Origin: Diaminobutyricimonas sp. LJ205
GTDB taxonomy: Bacteria > Actinomycetota > Actinomycetes > Actinomycetales > Microbacteriaceae
Direction of reading: 5' to 3'
DNA length: 64,000 nt
Assembly (NCBI RefSeq): GCF_009755725.1
Contig: NZ_CP046619.1
Location: 2,418,001 to 2,482,000, forward strand
Positions 6,600 through 15,117 of the stretch are shown here, piece after piece (positions within the stretch are counted from its first letter, which is position 1; each line of letters starts with the position of its first letter). A program made the translations under genes and the position numbers. The notes below the pieces were generated by a model. The model saw nothing but the letters and a program-made list of their open reading frames with translations. It ran no database searches and was not told the DNA's origin.

Positions 6600-9500
6600 C
6601 GACCACCTGGATCGGTTCGGTCAACGGCCCGACCGGAGCGCCGATCATGGCGCACACCTTGTCGGCGACGGCGTCCGGGTCGCTGAACAGTTCGAACGCG
6701 TGCACGCGCAGGTAATGCCAGCCGAGACGGCGCAGCATCTCCGGCCGCAGTCGCAGCGACTCACGCAGCGTGGAGCGGTGCAGCACCGCATCCGTCTCGA
6801 TCGCGATGCAGCGTCCGCCGTGCGCCGCGACCAGGCCCAACTTGCCGCGGTGGCCAAGCGCGACGACGAGGCCGCGCTTCTCCAGTCGGCGGGCGAGGTC
6901 GACGAGCATCGGGTCGCTGTCATCCGGCAGCGGCTCCTCGGCGGCGCGGGCGCTGATCTCGGCGAGGATCTCGGCGAGGGCGACGGCACCGTGCTTCATG
7001 CGGCCGTGCTCGATGTCGGATGACTCGAAGCAAGTCACGATCTTCAGGTGCCTGCGGGCCCGCGTCATCGCCACGGCGAGCAGTCGTTCGCCGCCCGGTT
7101 CGCCGAGCGCACCGAAGTCGCTGAGCACTCGGCCGTGCGGGGTGCGACCGTAGCCGATCGAGAAGATCACCCGGTCACGGCTCTGCGCCACCGCCTGGTC
7201 GACGGTGAGCACCACGAACGGTTCGGCGGAATCGCCGATCACGAACTCCGACAGCTCCGGGCGTGAGGCGATCGCGCCGAGCACCGCCTGCTGCACCCGC
7301 ACCGCGTGCTTCGGGCTCGCGGTGAGCACCATCAGGGACTCCTGCGGACGAGATGCCGCGTGCTGCAGCACCAGCTCGACGACCCGGTTGACCTCGGCGT
7401 CGACGCTCTCCACCGAGCCGTCGTCGGGGTCGGGCATCCCGGTGCCGTCCTCGATGTAGTCCAGGGTGAGGCTGCCGTGTCCGAGGAAACTGCCCGCCCA
7501 CGGCATCGAGTCGATCCGTCCGCCGTAGAAGCGCCGGTTGACCAGCTCGGCGAGGTCCTCTCCCCCGGCCCGGTAGCTGCGAGTGAGTGACAGCGTCGGC
7601 AGCAGGCTGGACAGCTTCGCGAGTGCGGACTCCGCGTGCAGGTCGAGGTGAGCGGATGACTCGGCCTCAACCTCGGCATCCGACTCGTCGATCGCGATGA
7701 CAAACGGAGCCGGCGTCTGCGTGACCGGGTCACCGAACGCCACGATCTGCCGACCGCGGCGGATCGCACCCAGGTTCTCGGCGACCGTGGTGGCGCCGGC
7801 GTCGACGATGATGACCGTGTCGAACGGCATCGTGTCGGTGATCTCATGCACCTCGTACGGGGTTGCCAGCCAGACCGGGGCGACCGCCCGGGACAGGTGC
7901 GGCGCGCTGGTCTGCAGGTCGAATGCGGTGATCTCGCCGCGCTTCAGCGCCTTGCGCAGCGCATCGGCCTCGTCGGGCCAGTCGGCGATGCCGAGCTTGA
8001 AGTTCTCGGCCAGCTGCCAACTGAGCAGGCCGGCGCTGCCGGCGGCGTGTGCCTCGTCGACCAGCCGGAAGTCGGCCTCCAGTCGGTCGAGCACCGGAGT
8101 GTTCGCGTTTAGCAGGGCACGGTCGGCGGCGAGCAGCGACTCCAGCGCGGACTGCCACCAGGCCAGCTCGAGCTCCGCGCCGACCTGCGAGTCGGGCACG
8201 TGCCGCGAGGCGAGGTCGGCGATCAGCGGATCGAGCTCGAGGTCCCGCAGCGTGGTCATGAGCGCGGTGCGCTCCTGCAAGTTCGTCAGCACGTCCGACT
8301 CGGCGGCAAGACCGTGGATGGTTGCACTGAGCTGCTCGATCGGCAGGTACGCCAGCTGCGAGTCGCGGTTGGCGTGGCCGAGCGGGCCGTCGAGCAGGCT
8401 GAGGTCCTGGGTGACCCGCTGGTACGCGACCTGGACGTCGGCGATGCCGACCGGAACCTCCGGGGTGACCCCGACGGCGACATAACGCTGCCAGAGGATC
8501 CGCTGCTGCTGGATGCGGGTGAGCGCGTCGTGCAGGTCGCCGACGTGCACGCCGGGACGCACATACTCCTTGGCCAGTTGCCGCAGGCGGCGCCGGTTGC
8601 CGCCGGACATGCTCGAGGACTCGCGGCGCGGCGCGGTGGCCGCGATGAGATCGCTCAGCGAGCGGTCGAAGACCACCGGCAGGAACTTGTCGAGCGTGTC
8701 CCGCAGGTCGGTGAGCAGTCGCAGGTAGACGCCGAGTTCGTGGATCGACTCGTACGGACGCATCCGGGTCGACCCGATCAGATCGTTCGCGCGCGTGAGC
8801 AGGCGCGGCAGGCTTTCGTCGCGCAACTGCTGGGCAAGCGCGTGTGCACGGGCGGCCTCGTCGCCGGTGGCGAATTGCGCGCCGTACCAGGGCGAATCGC
8901 CGGGGCCGTAGCGGAACTCGCCGAGGCTCGCCGCGGCGACCATGGTCTCGGCGACGCGGTGCCGGTCATGGGCGAGCCGCTCCACCGAGGTGCGCGACAG
9001 CCGCGCCGTGGTCGATGGCGGGGTGGGCAGCAGGGCCAGCCGGCTCAGCTCGGTGACGCAATCGAGCACGCTGATGCCGAGCACCGGGTCGGCCTTGGCG
9101 AGCGCCTGCCGGTAGTCGAGCAGCACGGTGCGCAGCCGCACCAGGGCGTCGTCGACCTCGGTCATATCGGACTGCTTGGCCTTCTCGGCGCGCGAGATCG
9201 CCCGGATCACGTCGCGCCGCAGGGTGCGCGGGGCGACCGCGAGTCCGGTCAGGCCGATGTCGGCGAACCGCTGGGCAATGCCGCGCAGGGTGGCCCGGCG
9301 CGGGCTGACCACGAGCACGCGCTTGTTCTGGCCGACGAGGGCGCCGAGCGCGTTCACCACGGTCTGGGTTCCGCCGGTGCCGGGCAGGGTCTTCACGACC
9401 ACGGAGTTGCCTGCGGCGATCTCGGTGACGACCCGTTCCTGCTCGGCGTCGGCGTCGAGCAGCAGCACGTCGGTGGAGGGGTCGCGCACGTCCGCGGTGA

Positions 9501-10287
9501 GGAGGTCGACATCCGTCCGCGATTCGTCGACGGCCCAGCGCGCGGTCGGGTTGCCGGCGAGGGCGTCGAGTACCGGATGACTCGCGCCCGCGGCATCCGC
9601 GGCCATGCCATCCGCCACGCCTGCGAACGAGGACACCACGAGTCGCGGCTTGACGTTGAACCACTCAAGGTGGTTAGTCAGCCCGCGCAGCCGGTCAATG
9701 ACGGCGTTCGGCTTGAAGCTGCCGTCGGATTCGCTGAGCCGCACGAACGCGTCCGCGTCGAGCGTGATCTGGAAGTGCTGCTTCATCGCCCGGGCGAACT
9801 CGGGGTTCAACAGGGCGTGCCCGCGCAGTTTGAGGTCGAAGTCACGGCCGTGGCGACGGATCGCGAGCGGACGCAGCAGCACCGGGGCGCGGTAGCTGGT
9901 GCCCTCGTGGGTCCACTCGGCGATGCCGATGCCCAGGTGCACGGCGTCGATGCCGCGGGTGGTCTGCAGTTCGCCGCCCTTGTTGGCGATCAGGGATGCC
10001 GCCACCTTCGCGGCGCGCAGGGCCAGCTCGTCGCGGATCAGGCTCGACAGCGGCGTGGTCTTGCCGGTGATGAACTGGGCCAGCCCGCCGGGGTGGGTGA
10101 CGCTGAGTTCGATGCGGGTGCGCGGGGTGTCCGCGAAGTGAAGCAGGGGTGAACGGCCGCCGATGCCGGCCAGCTCGCTCTGCCAATCGGGCGCCGCGAC
10201 ATTGTCGCCGCCGTCCTCGGGCGAAGCGTTCTCGACCGGGAGGACCGGGGTCTCTTCCACTTCAGCTACTTTCTCGGCACGCCACAC
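6592..10287 (-). CDS. DUF4011/superfamily 1 helicase-like protein with nuclease-like C-terminus; ATPase motifs degenerate
   Basis: 1231 residues, GTG start. The N-terminal part (about 30-260) resembles DUF4011 (WQSELAGIGGRSPLLHF). The helicase-like core follows. Where Walker A is expected, near residue 297, the sequence is TLPGTGGTQT: the PGTG frame is kept but the catalytic lysine is glycine. Near residue 822 the DEAS box is replaced by VDAGATTVAEN, so the Walker B glutamate is absent. Motif VI survives as MTRARRHLKIV near 1073. The last 100 residues (GGRCIAIETDAVLHRS...LGWHYLRVHAFELF) match the layout of the MTES_1575-type restriction-endonuclease-like domain. The relatives are large DNA helicases, some linked to defence; here ATP hydrolysis looks lost, so the role may be structural or DNA-binding. 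Confidence 0.8.
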   Translation of the reverse strand: MWRAEKVAEVEETPVLPVENASPEDGGDNVAAPDWQSELAGIGGRSPLLHFADTPRTRIELSVTHPGGLAQFITGKTTPLSSLIRDELALRAAKVAASLIANKGGELQTTRGIDAVHLGIGIAEWTHEGTSYRAPVLLRPLAIRRHGRDFDLKLRGHALLNPEFARAMKQHFQITLDADAFVRLSESDGSFKPNAVIDRLRGLTNHLEWFNVKPRLVVSSFAGVADGMAADAAGASHPVLDALAGNPTARWAVDESRTDVDLLTADVRDPSTDVLLLDADAEQERVVTEIAAGNSVVVKTLPGTGGTQTVVNALGALVGQNKRVLVVSPRRATLRGIAQRFADIGLTGLAVAPRTLRRDVIRAISRAEKAKQSDMTEVDDALVRLRTVLLDYRQALAKADPVLGISVLDCVTELSRLALLPTPPSTTARLSRTSVERLAHDRHRVAETMVAAASLGEFRYGPGDSPWYGAQFATGDEAARAHALAQQLRDESLPRLLTRANDLIGSTRMRPYESIHELGVYLRLLTDLRDTLDKFLPVVFDRSLSDLIAATAPRRESSSMSGGNRRRLRQLAKEYVRPGVHVGDLHDALTRIQQQRILWQRYVAVGVTPEVPVGIADVQVAYQRVTQDLSLLDGPLGHANRDSQLAYLPIEQLSATIHGLAAESDVLTNLQERTALMTTLRDLELDPLIADLASRHVPDSQVGAELELAWWQSALESLLAADRALLNANTPVLDRLEADFRLVDEAHAAGSAGLLSWQLAENFKLGIADWPDEADALRKALKRGEITAFDLQTSAPHLSRAVAPVWLATPYEVHEITDTMPFDTVIIVDAGATTVAENLGAIRRGRQIVAFGDPVTQTPAPFVIAIDESDAEVEAESSAHLDLHAESALAKLSSLLPTLSLTRSYRAGGEDLAELVNRRFYGGRIDSMPWAGSFLGHGSLTLDYIEDGTGMPDPDDGSVESVDAEVNRVVELVLQHAASRPQESLMVLTASPKHAVRVQQAVLGAIASRPELSEFVIGDSAEPFVVLTVDQAVAQSRDRVIFSIGYGRTPHGRVLSDFGALGEPGGERLLAVAMTRARRHLKIVTCFESSDIEHGRMKHGAVALAEILAEISARAAEEPLPDDSDPMLVDLARRLEKRGLVVALGHRGKLGLVAAHGGRCIAIETDAVLHRSTLRESLRLRPEMLRRLGWHYLRVHAFELFSDPDAVADKVCAMIGAPVGPLTEPIQVVGV

Positions 10288-10469
10288 GCAGCAACCTTAA
10301 GTCCCTCGTCCTGCAAAACCGTGCAGCGTTGCGGGGTTTCGGGCTGCCGGGCATGAGTTCGACCCCTATAACGGGGTGCGCCGGGCTGGGAATGCGGAGG
10401 TCGCTCGTCAAGTTGAGGAGCATGTTCCGATTCATCCTCATCTCAACGACGATTTCACGAAGGACACCC

Positions 10470-10841
10470 ATGGACATTGCACTCTGGATTGTTGCCGGCA
10501 TCGCCGCCCTCCTCTTTCTTGCCGCTGGGGCAATGAAGGCCCTCCAGCCCAAGGAGAAGCTCGCCACCTCGATGGGGTGGGTCGACGACTTCAGCACGCC
10601 CCAGGTCAAGCTGATCGGCATTGCCGAGGTGCTCGGAGCCCTCGGCCTGATCCTGCCCGCGCTGTTCAATACCGCGACGATCCTCGTGCCGATCGCCGCC
10701 ACCGGGGTCGCCGTCATCATGATCGGCGCGATGGTTGTGCATGCTCGCCGGGGTGAGGCTCAGATGATTCCGATCAACGTGGTGCTGTTCGCGCTGGCCG
10801 CGTTCGTCGCGGTCGGCCGATTCTTCATCGAGCCGTTCTAA
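10470..10841 (+). CDS. DoxX-family small membrane protein
   Basis: 123 residues from the ATG, with AAGGA 5 nt upstream. Four predicted helices: 3-22 (ALWIVAGIAALLFLAAGAMK), about 48-68, 70-90 and 98-118. The KALQPKEKLATSMGWVDDFS loop after the first helix is characteristic of DoxX-like proteins, a family of quinone- or redox-associated membrane proteins of uncertain function. The first base of its mRNA is uncertain; a TATAAC box lies about 100 nt upstream. It converges on the phosphatase at 10868. Confidence 0.85.
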   Translation: MDIALWIVAGIAALLFLAAGAMKALQPKEKLATSMGWVDDFSTPQVKLIGIAEVLGALGLILPALFNTATILVPIAATGVAVIMIGAMVVHARRGEAQMIPINVVLFALAAFVAVGRFFIEPF

Positions 10842-10867
10842 TCTGCGGCATCCGCCAGGGGTGGGCC

Positions 10868-11530
10868 CTAAACGGGCTCGCCCCCAGGCCCGGTCGCTGC
10901 ACCCTCGTCCAGCCGCGCGCCACCGATCGCGATGCCGGTCCACGACAGTGCCGTCCAACCGAGGTCGGGCGAACCCTCGAGCGCAACCACTCCGGTGTTG
11001 TGCAGCGAGTGCCGGGCAGCGAAGTCGACGTCGACGTTGTGCGCCCGCGCCGCAGCCCAGACCCGGATCACCTGGCCGTGCGCCACGACTGCGACGGCCG
11101 AGTCGTCGGTTGCGGTCGCGGCAACCTCGTCGATGACGCTGTCGAATCGGCCGAGTACCTCGACGCCGTTCTCGCCGCCGGGCATCCGCTGTTCCAGATC
11201 GCCAGCAGACCAGCCGAAGCTGATGCGGTGGTAGAGCTCGACCGACTTCCAGTCGGACTTCATCTCCAGGTCGCCCGCGCTGATCTCGCGGAGCCCCTCG
11301 CGCACCGCGACCGGAAGCGCGAGCACGTCGGCAAGCGGCGCAGCAGTCAGCTGCGCGCGTTGCTGCACCGAGGCGAAGATCGCTCCGATCGACTCGTCGA
11401 CCAGGGCCTCGGGCACCGCGGCGGCCTGCTGCAGTCCGAGGTCGGTGAGGCCCGGGCCGGGCACCGCGGTGTCGAGCGCGCCCAGCACATTGGACGGAGT
11501 CTGCCCGTGGCGGATCAGCAGCAATCGCAT
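10868..11530 (-). CDS. Histidine phosphatase family protein (phosphoglycerate-mutase-like)
   Basis: 220 residues. The phosphohistidine loop LIRHGQTPSN is at residue 4, the second catalytic block appears as ISAGDLEMKSD near 83 and the second histidine as VVAHGQVIRVW near 145. All are hallmarks of the branch 2,3-PGA mutase/acid phosphatase family. The substrate is unclear; broad small-molecule phosphatases are common in this group. The downstream stop lies 26 nt from the DoxX stop on the other strand, so the two genes converge. Confidence 0.9.
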   Translation of the reverse strand: MRLLLIRHGQTPSNVLGALDTAVPGPGLTDLGLQQAAAVPEALVDESIGAIFASVQQRAQLTAAPLADVLALPVAVREGLREISAGDLEMKSDWKSVELYHRISFGWSAGDLEQRMPGGENGVEVLGRFDSVIDEVAATATDDSAVAVVAHGQVIRVWAAARAHNVDVDFAARHSLHNTGVVALEGSPDLGWTALSWTGIAIGGARLDEGAATGPGGEPV

Positions 11531-11552
11531 GCTGCCAAGCCTAAGGCGCGGG

Positions 11553-12218
11553 TCAGACGGGTTGGGCCGCTGGTTCGGCGGTCGCCTCGGCGAGGATGCT
11601 GCGGATGTCGGCGGCGCTGTGCCGCCCGCTGAAGATCGCCGTGCCGGGTTGGAAGTTCACGCCCGCGGCGAGCGCCCCGGCGTCGACGACATCGAAACCG
11701 AGCGCGCCGATGAACTCGGCGACGATCGCCTTCGCATCGGCGTCATCGCCGGCGATGCCCAGCGCACGACGGTCCGGCGCGTCCTCAGGCCGGCCATCGG
11801 ACTCCAGCTCGTGGTACCCGATGTGGCCAAAGCTCTTGACGACGCGTGAGTCGGGCAAGAAGTCCCGCACCACCTCACTGCTCGAGCGCTGCTCGAACTC
11901 GGCGATGCTGCCGTCGATCGGCGCCCAGTAGTTCATCGCGTCGACGACGACCTTTCCAGCGAGTGCCTCTACCGGCAGCGTGCGGTATTTGTGCAGCGGC
12001 ACCGCGACGATCACCAGGTCGGAGTCGCGGGCCGCCTGCTCGGCGGTGACGGCGGTCGCGCCGGGAATGACGATCTCGGTCAGCAGGGCGATCTGCTCGG
12101 GATCCTTCGAGCTCGAGACGTTCACCCGGTAGCCCGCGGCCAGTGCCTTGCGGGCGATGGCGCTGCCCACTCGTCCGACGCCGAGAACGCCGATGGTGGC
12201 ATCCGGTCCCAGTCCCAT
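11553..12218 (-). CDS. NADPH-dependent F420 reductase-type oxidoreductase
   Basis: 221 residues from the ATG at 12218, which has AGGAG 5 nt upstream; the open frame extends much further but without a better start. The Rossmann motif GVLGVGRVGSAIARKALAAG begins near residue 9. DLVIVAVPLHKYRTLP and VVDAMNYWAPIDGS follow the pattern of the F420-NADP oxidoreductase/pyrroline-5-carboxylate reductase-like fold (F420_oxidored), and SRVVKSFGHIGYHEL is the usual substrate-side loop. Actual use of F420 cannot be judged from sequence. Only 22 nt separates it from the phosphatase downstream, so they may form an operon. Confidence 0.82.
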   Translation of the reverse strand: MGLGPDATIGVLGVGRVGSAIARKALAAGYRVNVSSSKDPEQIALLTEIVIPGATAVTAEQAARDSDLVIVAVPLHKYRTLPVEALAGKVVVDAMNYWAPIDGSIAEFEQRSSSEVVRDFLPDSRVVKSFGHIGYHELESDGRPEDAPDRRALGIAGDDADAKAIVAEFIGALGFDVVDAGALAAGVNFQPGTAIFSGRHSAADIRSILAEATAEPAAQPV

Positions 12219-12338
12219 GTCTTCTCCTGCCGTTGTCACGTCAACCAGAACGCGCGGCATGTCCGATTTATGCCGACTCGACGGCTTGAGCTGCGCTACT
12301 GTTCTGCTGCCCCGCGATTGCACACCCCGAGGAGACCC

Positions 12339-13220
12339 GTGCCCATCGAGCATTTCGTCGCGCTGCCGGATGGCCGCCGCCTGGCCTATTTCGATCTCGG
12401 TGACAGCAACGGGCATCCGGTCATCCACTCGCACGGGGCCCCGAGCGGGAAGCTCGAGACCGAGTTCTTCGACTTGGATGCCGCGGCTCGCGAAGCCGGC
12501 GTGCGACTGCTCGCGATCGACCGGCCCGGGGTCGGTGGTTCGGATGCTGCGCCCGGCCGCACCCTGCTGGATTGGGCCGACGATGTTGCCATCTTCGCCG
12601 ATGCCCTCGGGCTCGACCGGTTCGGGCTGTTCGGGTATTCGATCGGCGCCGGCTCCACGCTGGCCTGCCTGCAGCGACTCGGCGACCGGGTGAGCGGCGC
12701 GGCGATCGTCTCCGGAGCCGGTCCCGCGCAGTTCCCCGAGCTCGCACAGGGTCGGGCCAAGGATGTCGCGCGCGTGCTGCACTTCGCGCGGCACTACCCT
12801 CGGCTGACCAATCAGGTGCTGAAGTTCATGCGCTGGGGCACGAAGAACCCGGCCAAGATGATCGCGGCATCCGGCCGGAGCATGCCGCCCGCGGATCGTG
12901 CCATCGCCGATCGCCCCGAGGCGGCCGCACCGTTCGCGGCGTTCATCGCCGACGCGATGCGCAATGGCACCGCCGGGGTTGCCGATGACCTGCGGCTGAT
13001 CGCCTCACCGTGGGGCTTCGAGCCGGGCCCGAGCGAACTGCCCGTGTCCATCTGGCACGGCGAGGCTGACACCAACGTGCCCGTTGCCGCTGCCCGGTGG
13101 CTGGCCGAGCGGCTTCCGAACGCCACCTTGCACGTGGTGCCGCAGGGCGGGCACGTCTCTGTGCTGGCCGCCGAGGCTCGGGGCATCCTGCAACAGCTGC
13201 GGGAGTGCGCTCGAATCTGA
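12339..13220 (+). CDS. Alpha/beta-fold hydrolase
   Basis: 293 residues from GTG, with GAGGAG 5 nt before the start. The oxyanion-side HSHGAPSGK, the nucleophile elbow GYSIGAGS (Ser near residue 99), the acid block WHGEADTNVP and the catalytic histidine in QGGHVSVL make a complete triad. It is the short soluble type without signal peptide. Substrate is unknown. Transcribed away from the reductase at 11553, it precedes the catabolic cluster but is separated from it by its own stop and a new promoter. Confidence 0.9.
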   Translation: MPIEHFVALPDGRRLAYFDLGDSNGHPVIHSHGAPSGKLETEFFDLDAAAREAGVRLLAIDRPGVGGSDAAPGRTLLDWADDVAIFADALGLDRFGLFGYSIGAGSTLACLQRLGDRVSGAAIVSGAGPAQFPELAQGRAKDVARVLHFARHYPRLTNQVLKFMRWGTKNPAKMIAASGRSMPPADRAIADRPEAAAPFAAFIADAMRNGTAGVADDLRLIASPWGFEPGPSELPVSIWHGEADTNVPVAAARWLAERLPNATLHVVPQGGHVSVLAAEARGILQQLRECARI

Positions 13221-13278
13221 GGTGACCCGACTGCGGTGACAGACTGCGAGTTCCACGCTCGAGGACCATCGCATTTCC

Positions 13279-13325
13279 ATGCAAAGTAATACACCAGCAA
13301 ATGGAAGCTATGGTTTACCGGTCAA
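13279..13325 (+). promoter_or_regulatory. Shared operator/promoter element, copy A
   Basis: ATGCAAAGTAATACACC (13279-13295) and TATGGTTTACCGGT (13309-13322) are both repeated exactly upstream of the SDR operon at 15016-15060. The second block contains an imperfect palindrome TTTACCGGTCAA, 61 nt before the MHS transporter start. TATGGT could be the -10 box, so a bound protein would repress. Confidence 0.7.
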
Positions 13326-13386
13326 CGAAACTGCCGGCCGGGCGCACGCCACCCCTGAGCGTCGGCCTCGAACCAATGGAACTTCT

Positions 13387-14760
13387 ATGACCAGAAGCGC
13401 TAACCTCGCCGCCTCCCCCAACCGCGTCCGCCGCAATGCGATGGTGTCGAGCTACCTCGGCACGGTGGTCGAGATGTACGACTTCCTGCTCTACGGGACG
13501 GCCGCGAGCCTGGTCTTCCCCATCCTGTTCTTCAACGACCTGGATCCGGTCGCGGCATCCATCGCCTCTTTCGCGACGCTCGCCGCGGGGTACGTCGCGC
13601 GCCCGCTGGGCGGCATCCTGTTCGGCCACTTCGGGGACCGGATGGGCCGCAAGAAAATGCTGGTGATCACGCTCACGATGATGGGCGTCATCAGCTTCCT
13701 GATCGGGCTGGTGCCGACGCACGCCCAGATCGGTGTCGCTGCGCCGATCATCCTGGTCAGCCTGCGGGTGATCCAGGGCATCGCCGTGGGCGGCGAGTGG
13801 GCCGGAGCCGCACTGATGAGCATGGAGCACGCGAAGCCGCAGGGCCGCGGCCTCGCGGCCAGCATGGTCGCCAGCGGCGGACCGGGCGGCGCGGTGCTGG
13901 CCACCCTCGTGCTCACCGCGTTCTCGGTGCTGCCCGAGGACCAGTTCCTGGCCTGGGGCTGGCGGGTGCCGTTCCTGCTGAGCGCGGTGCTCGTCGTGAT
14001 CGCCATGGTCATGCGGATGAAGGTGACCGAGTCACCGGAGTTCGAAGCCGCACAGGAGGCAGCCAGAGAGGCACCCGCGGCCCATCAGGGAGTACCGCTC
14101 GTCACGATCCTCACCCGCTACCCCAAACAGCTGCTGTCCGCGATCAGCGGCGGGCTGGCGCCACTGTTCCTGCAGTCGCTGCTGGCGACTTTCGCCCTGA
14201 ATTACGCGGTGACTGTCGGGCACGACCGGACCACCGCGCTGCTGCTGGTGACGATCGCGAACTTCGTGCACATGTTCACCATCCCGGTGTTCGCCCTGCT
14301 GTCCGACCGCTTTGGCCGCAAGCCGGTGATGCTCACCGGGGTGGTGCTCGGCATCGTGTTGATCTGGCCGTTCTTCGAGCTCATCACGGATGGCTCGTGG
14401 TGGGCGCTGCTGTTGGCATTCATGATCGGCAACCCGCTCGTGCAGGGGTTGATGTACGGCCCGCTCGCCGCTTGGATCAGTGAGAAGTTCGGCACCGAAG
14501 CCCGCTACACCGGCGTCTCGCTGAGCTATCAGATCTCGAGCACGCTCGGGGCCGGACTCGCCCCACTGATTGCCGCTGCGCTACTCGCGGTCGCCGGCGG
14601 CGGCACGAACACCTGGCTCATTGCGCTGTTCTTCACCGGACTGAGCGTGATCACCGGCATCGCGGTGCTCACCAGCCGGGAGACCGGCAAGGCGCCGCTG
14701 ATCGGCACGACACCCGTCCGGCCAGGCGTGAGCGCACCCGTCGCCGAACTGGTGCGCTGA
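13387..14760 (+). CDS. MFS transporter, metabolite:proton symporter (MHS) family
   Basis: 457 residues from the ATG at 13387; the open frame begins earlier inside the operator, which argues against the longer form. Twelve membrane helices are expected. The MHS hallmarks are SSYLGTVVEMYDFLLYGTAA at helix 1, the loop GHFGDRMGRKKMLV between helices 2 and 3, and VGGEWAGAALMSMEHA in helix 4; a second RFGRKP loop follows near residue 305. MHS members import organic acids or betaines (for example shikimate, citrate, proline/betaine) with protons. The shared operator suggests that its substrate is processed by the 15.1-18.1 kb enzymes; that is inference. Confidence 0.9.
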   Translation: MTRSANLAASPNRVRRNAMVSSYLGTVVEMYDFLLYGTAASLVFPILFFNDLDPVAASIASFATLAAGYVARPLGGILFGHFGDRMGRKKMLVITLTMMGVISFLIGLVPTHAQIGVAAPIILVSLRVIQGIAVGGEWAGAALMSMEHAKPQGRGLAASMVASGGPGGAVLATLVLTAFSVLPEDQFLAWGWRVPFLLSAVLVVIAMVMRMKVTESPEFEAAQEAAREAPAAHQGVPLVTILTRYPKQLLSAISGGLAPLFLQSLLATFALNYAVTVGHDRTTALLLVTIANFVHMFTIPVFALLSDRFGRKPVMLTGVVLGIVLIWPFFELITDGSWWALLLAFMIGNPLVQGLMYGPLAAWISEKFGTEARYTGVSLSYQISSTLGAGLAPLIAAALLAVAGGGTNTWLIALFFTGLSVITGIAVLTSRETGKAPLIGTTPVRPGVSAPVAELVR

Positions 14761-14788
14761 CCCGACTCAGCCACTAACCCACTCGCCC

Positions 14789-14824
14789 GAACGCGCCCAT
14801 GTCCACTCGGACACGGGCGCGTTC
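14789..14824 (+). terminator. Strong hairpin after the MHS transporter
   Basis: GAACGCGCCCATGTCC and GGACACGGGCGCGTTC form a 16-bp stem with one mismatch around ACTC. There is no clear T-run, so termination may be inefficient or Rho-assisted. Confidence 0.6.
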
Positions 14825-14890
14825 TGGTGTGGCGGAAGGGCATGCGTGAACCTTCGCCCTCCGGCAGGGAGCCCGTCGGCCGGCTCCGAT

Positions 14891-14929
14891 TGGCAACCGG
14901 TTGCCACACCCGGCTAGTCTGTTGATAGT
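14891..14929 (+). promoter_or_regulatory. LacI-type operator overlapping a putative promoter
   Basis: TGGCAACCGGTTGCCA (14891-14906) is a perfect 16-bp palindrome of the LacI-family type with a central CG. Its right half supplies TTGCCA as a -35 box, and GATAGT lies 17 bp further on as a -10 box. It would drive the SDR operon through a leader of about 180 nt. No lacI gene is visible in the window. Confidence 0.5.
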
Positions 14930-14996
14930 CGCGCCAGGAGAATACTGAGGCGGTTTCGAGACAGCAGTCGCCAGTCTCCCGCTACCAGGCCGAACT

Positions 14997-15011
14997 ACTA
15001 CGCCGCGTAGT
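14997..15011 (+). promoter_or_regulatory. Perfect inverted repeat ACTACGC-n-GCGTAGT
   Basis: Two 7-bp arms around one base sit immediately before the shared operator. This is a plausible regulator site in a leader already holding two other palindromes; the regulator is unknown. Confidence 0.4.
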
Positions 15012-15015
15012 TTCT

Positions 15016-15063
15016 ATGCAAAGTAATACACCGGCGAAATAGGTGTTATGGTTTACCGGTAAA
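15016..15063 (+). promoter_or_regulatory. Shared operator/promoter element, copy B
   Basis: Carries ATGCAAAGTAATACACC and TATGGTTTACCGGT identical to copy A at 13279-13325, with the intervening 14 bp mostly diverged. Here the right block forms a perfect 12-bp palindrome TTTACCGGTAAA (15052-15063), ending 54 nt before the SDR start. Confidence 0.7.
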
Positions 15064-15117
15064 AGAAATTCCGGCTTCGCAGGAGATCCCTCAGAGGCCA
15101 CGTATTAAGGAGATCAC

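Noticed and set aside
8200..10152. Large plus-strand frame opposite the helicase-like gene
   Set aside because: Mirrors the high-GC codon bias of the real gene and shows no recognisable domain.
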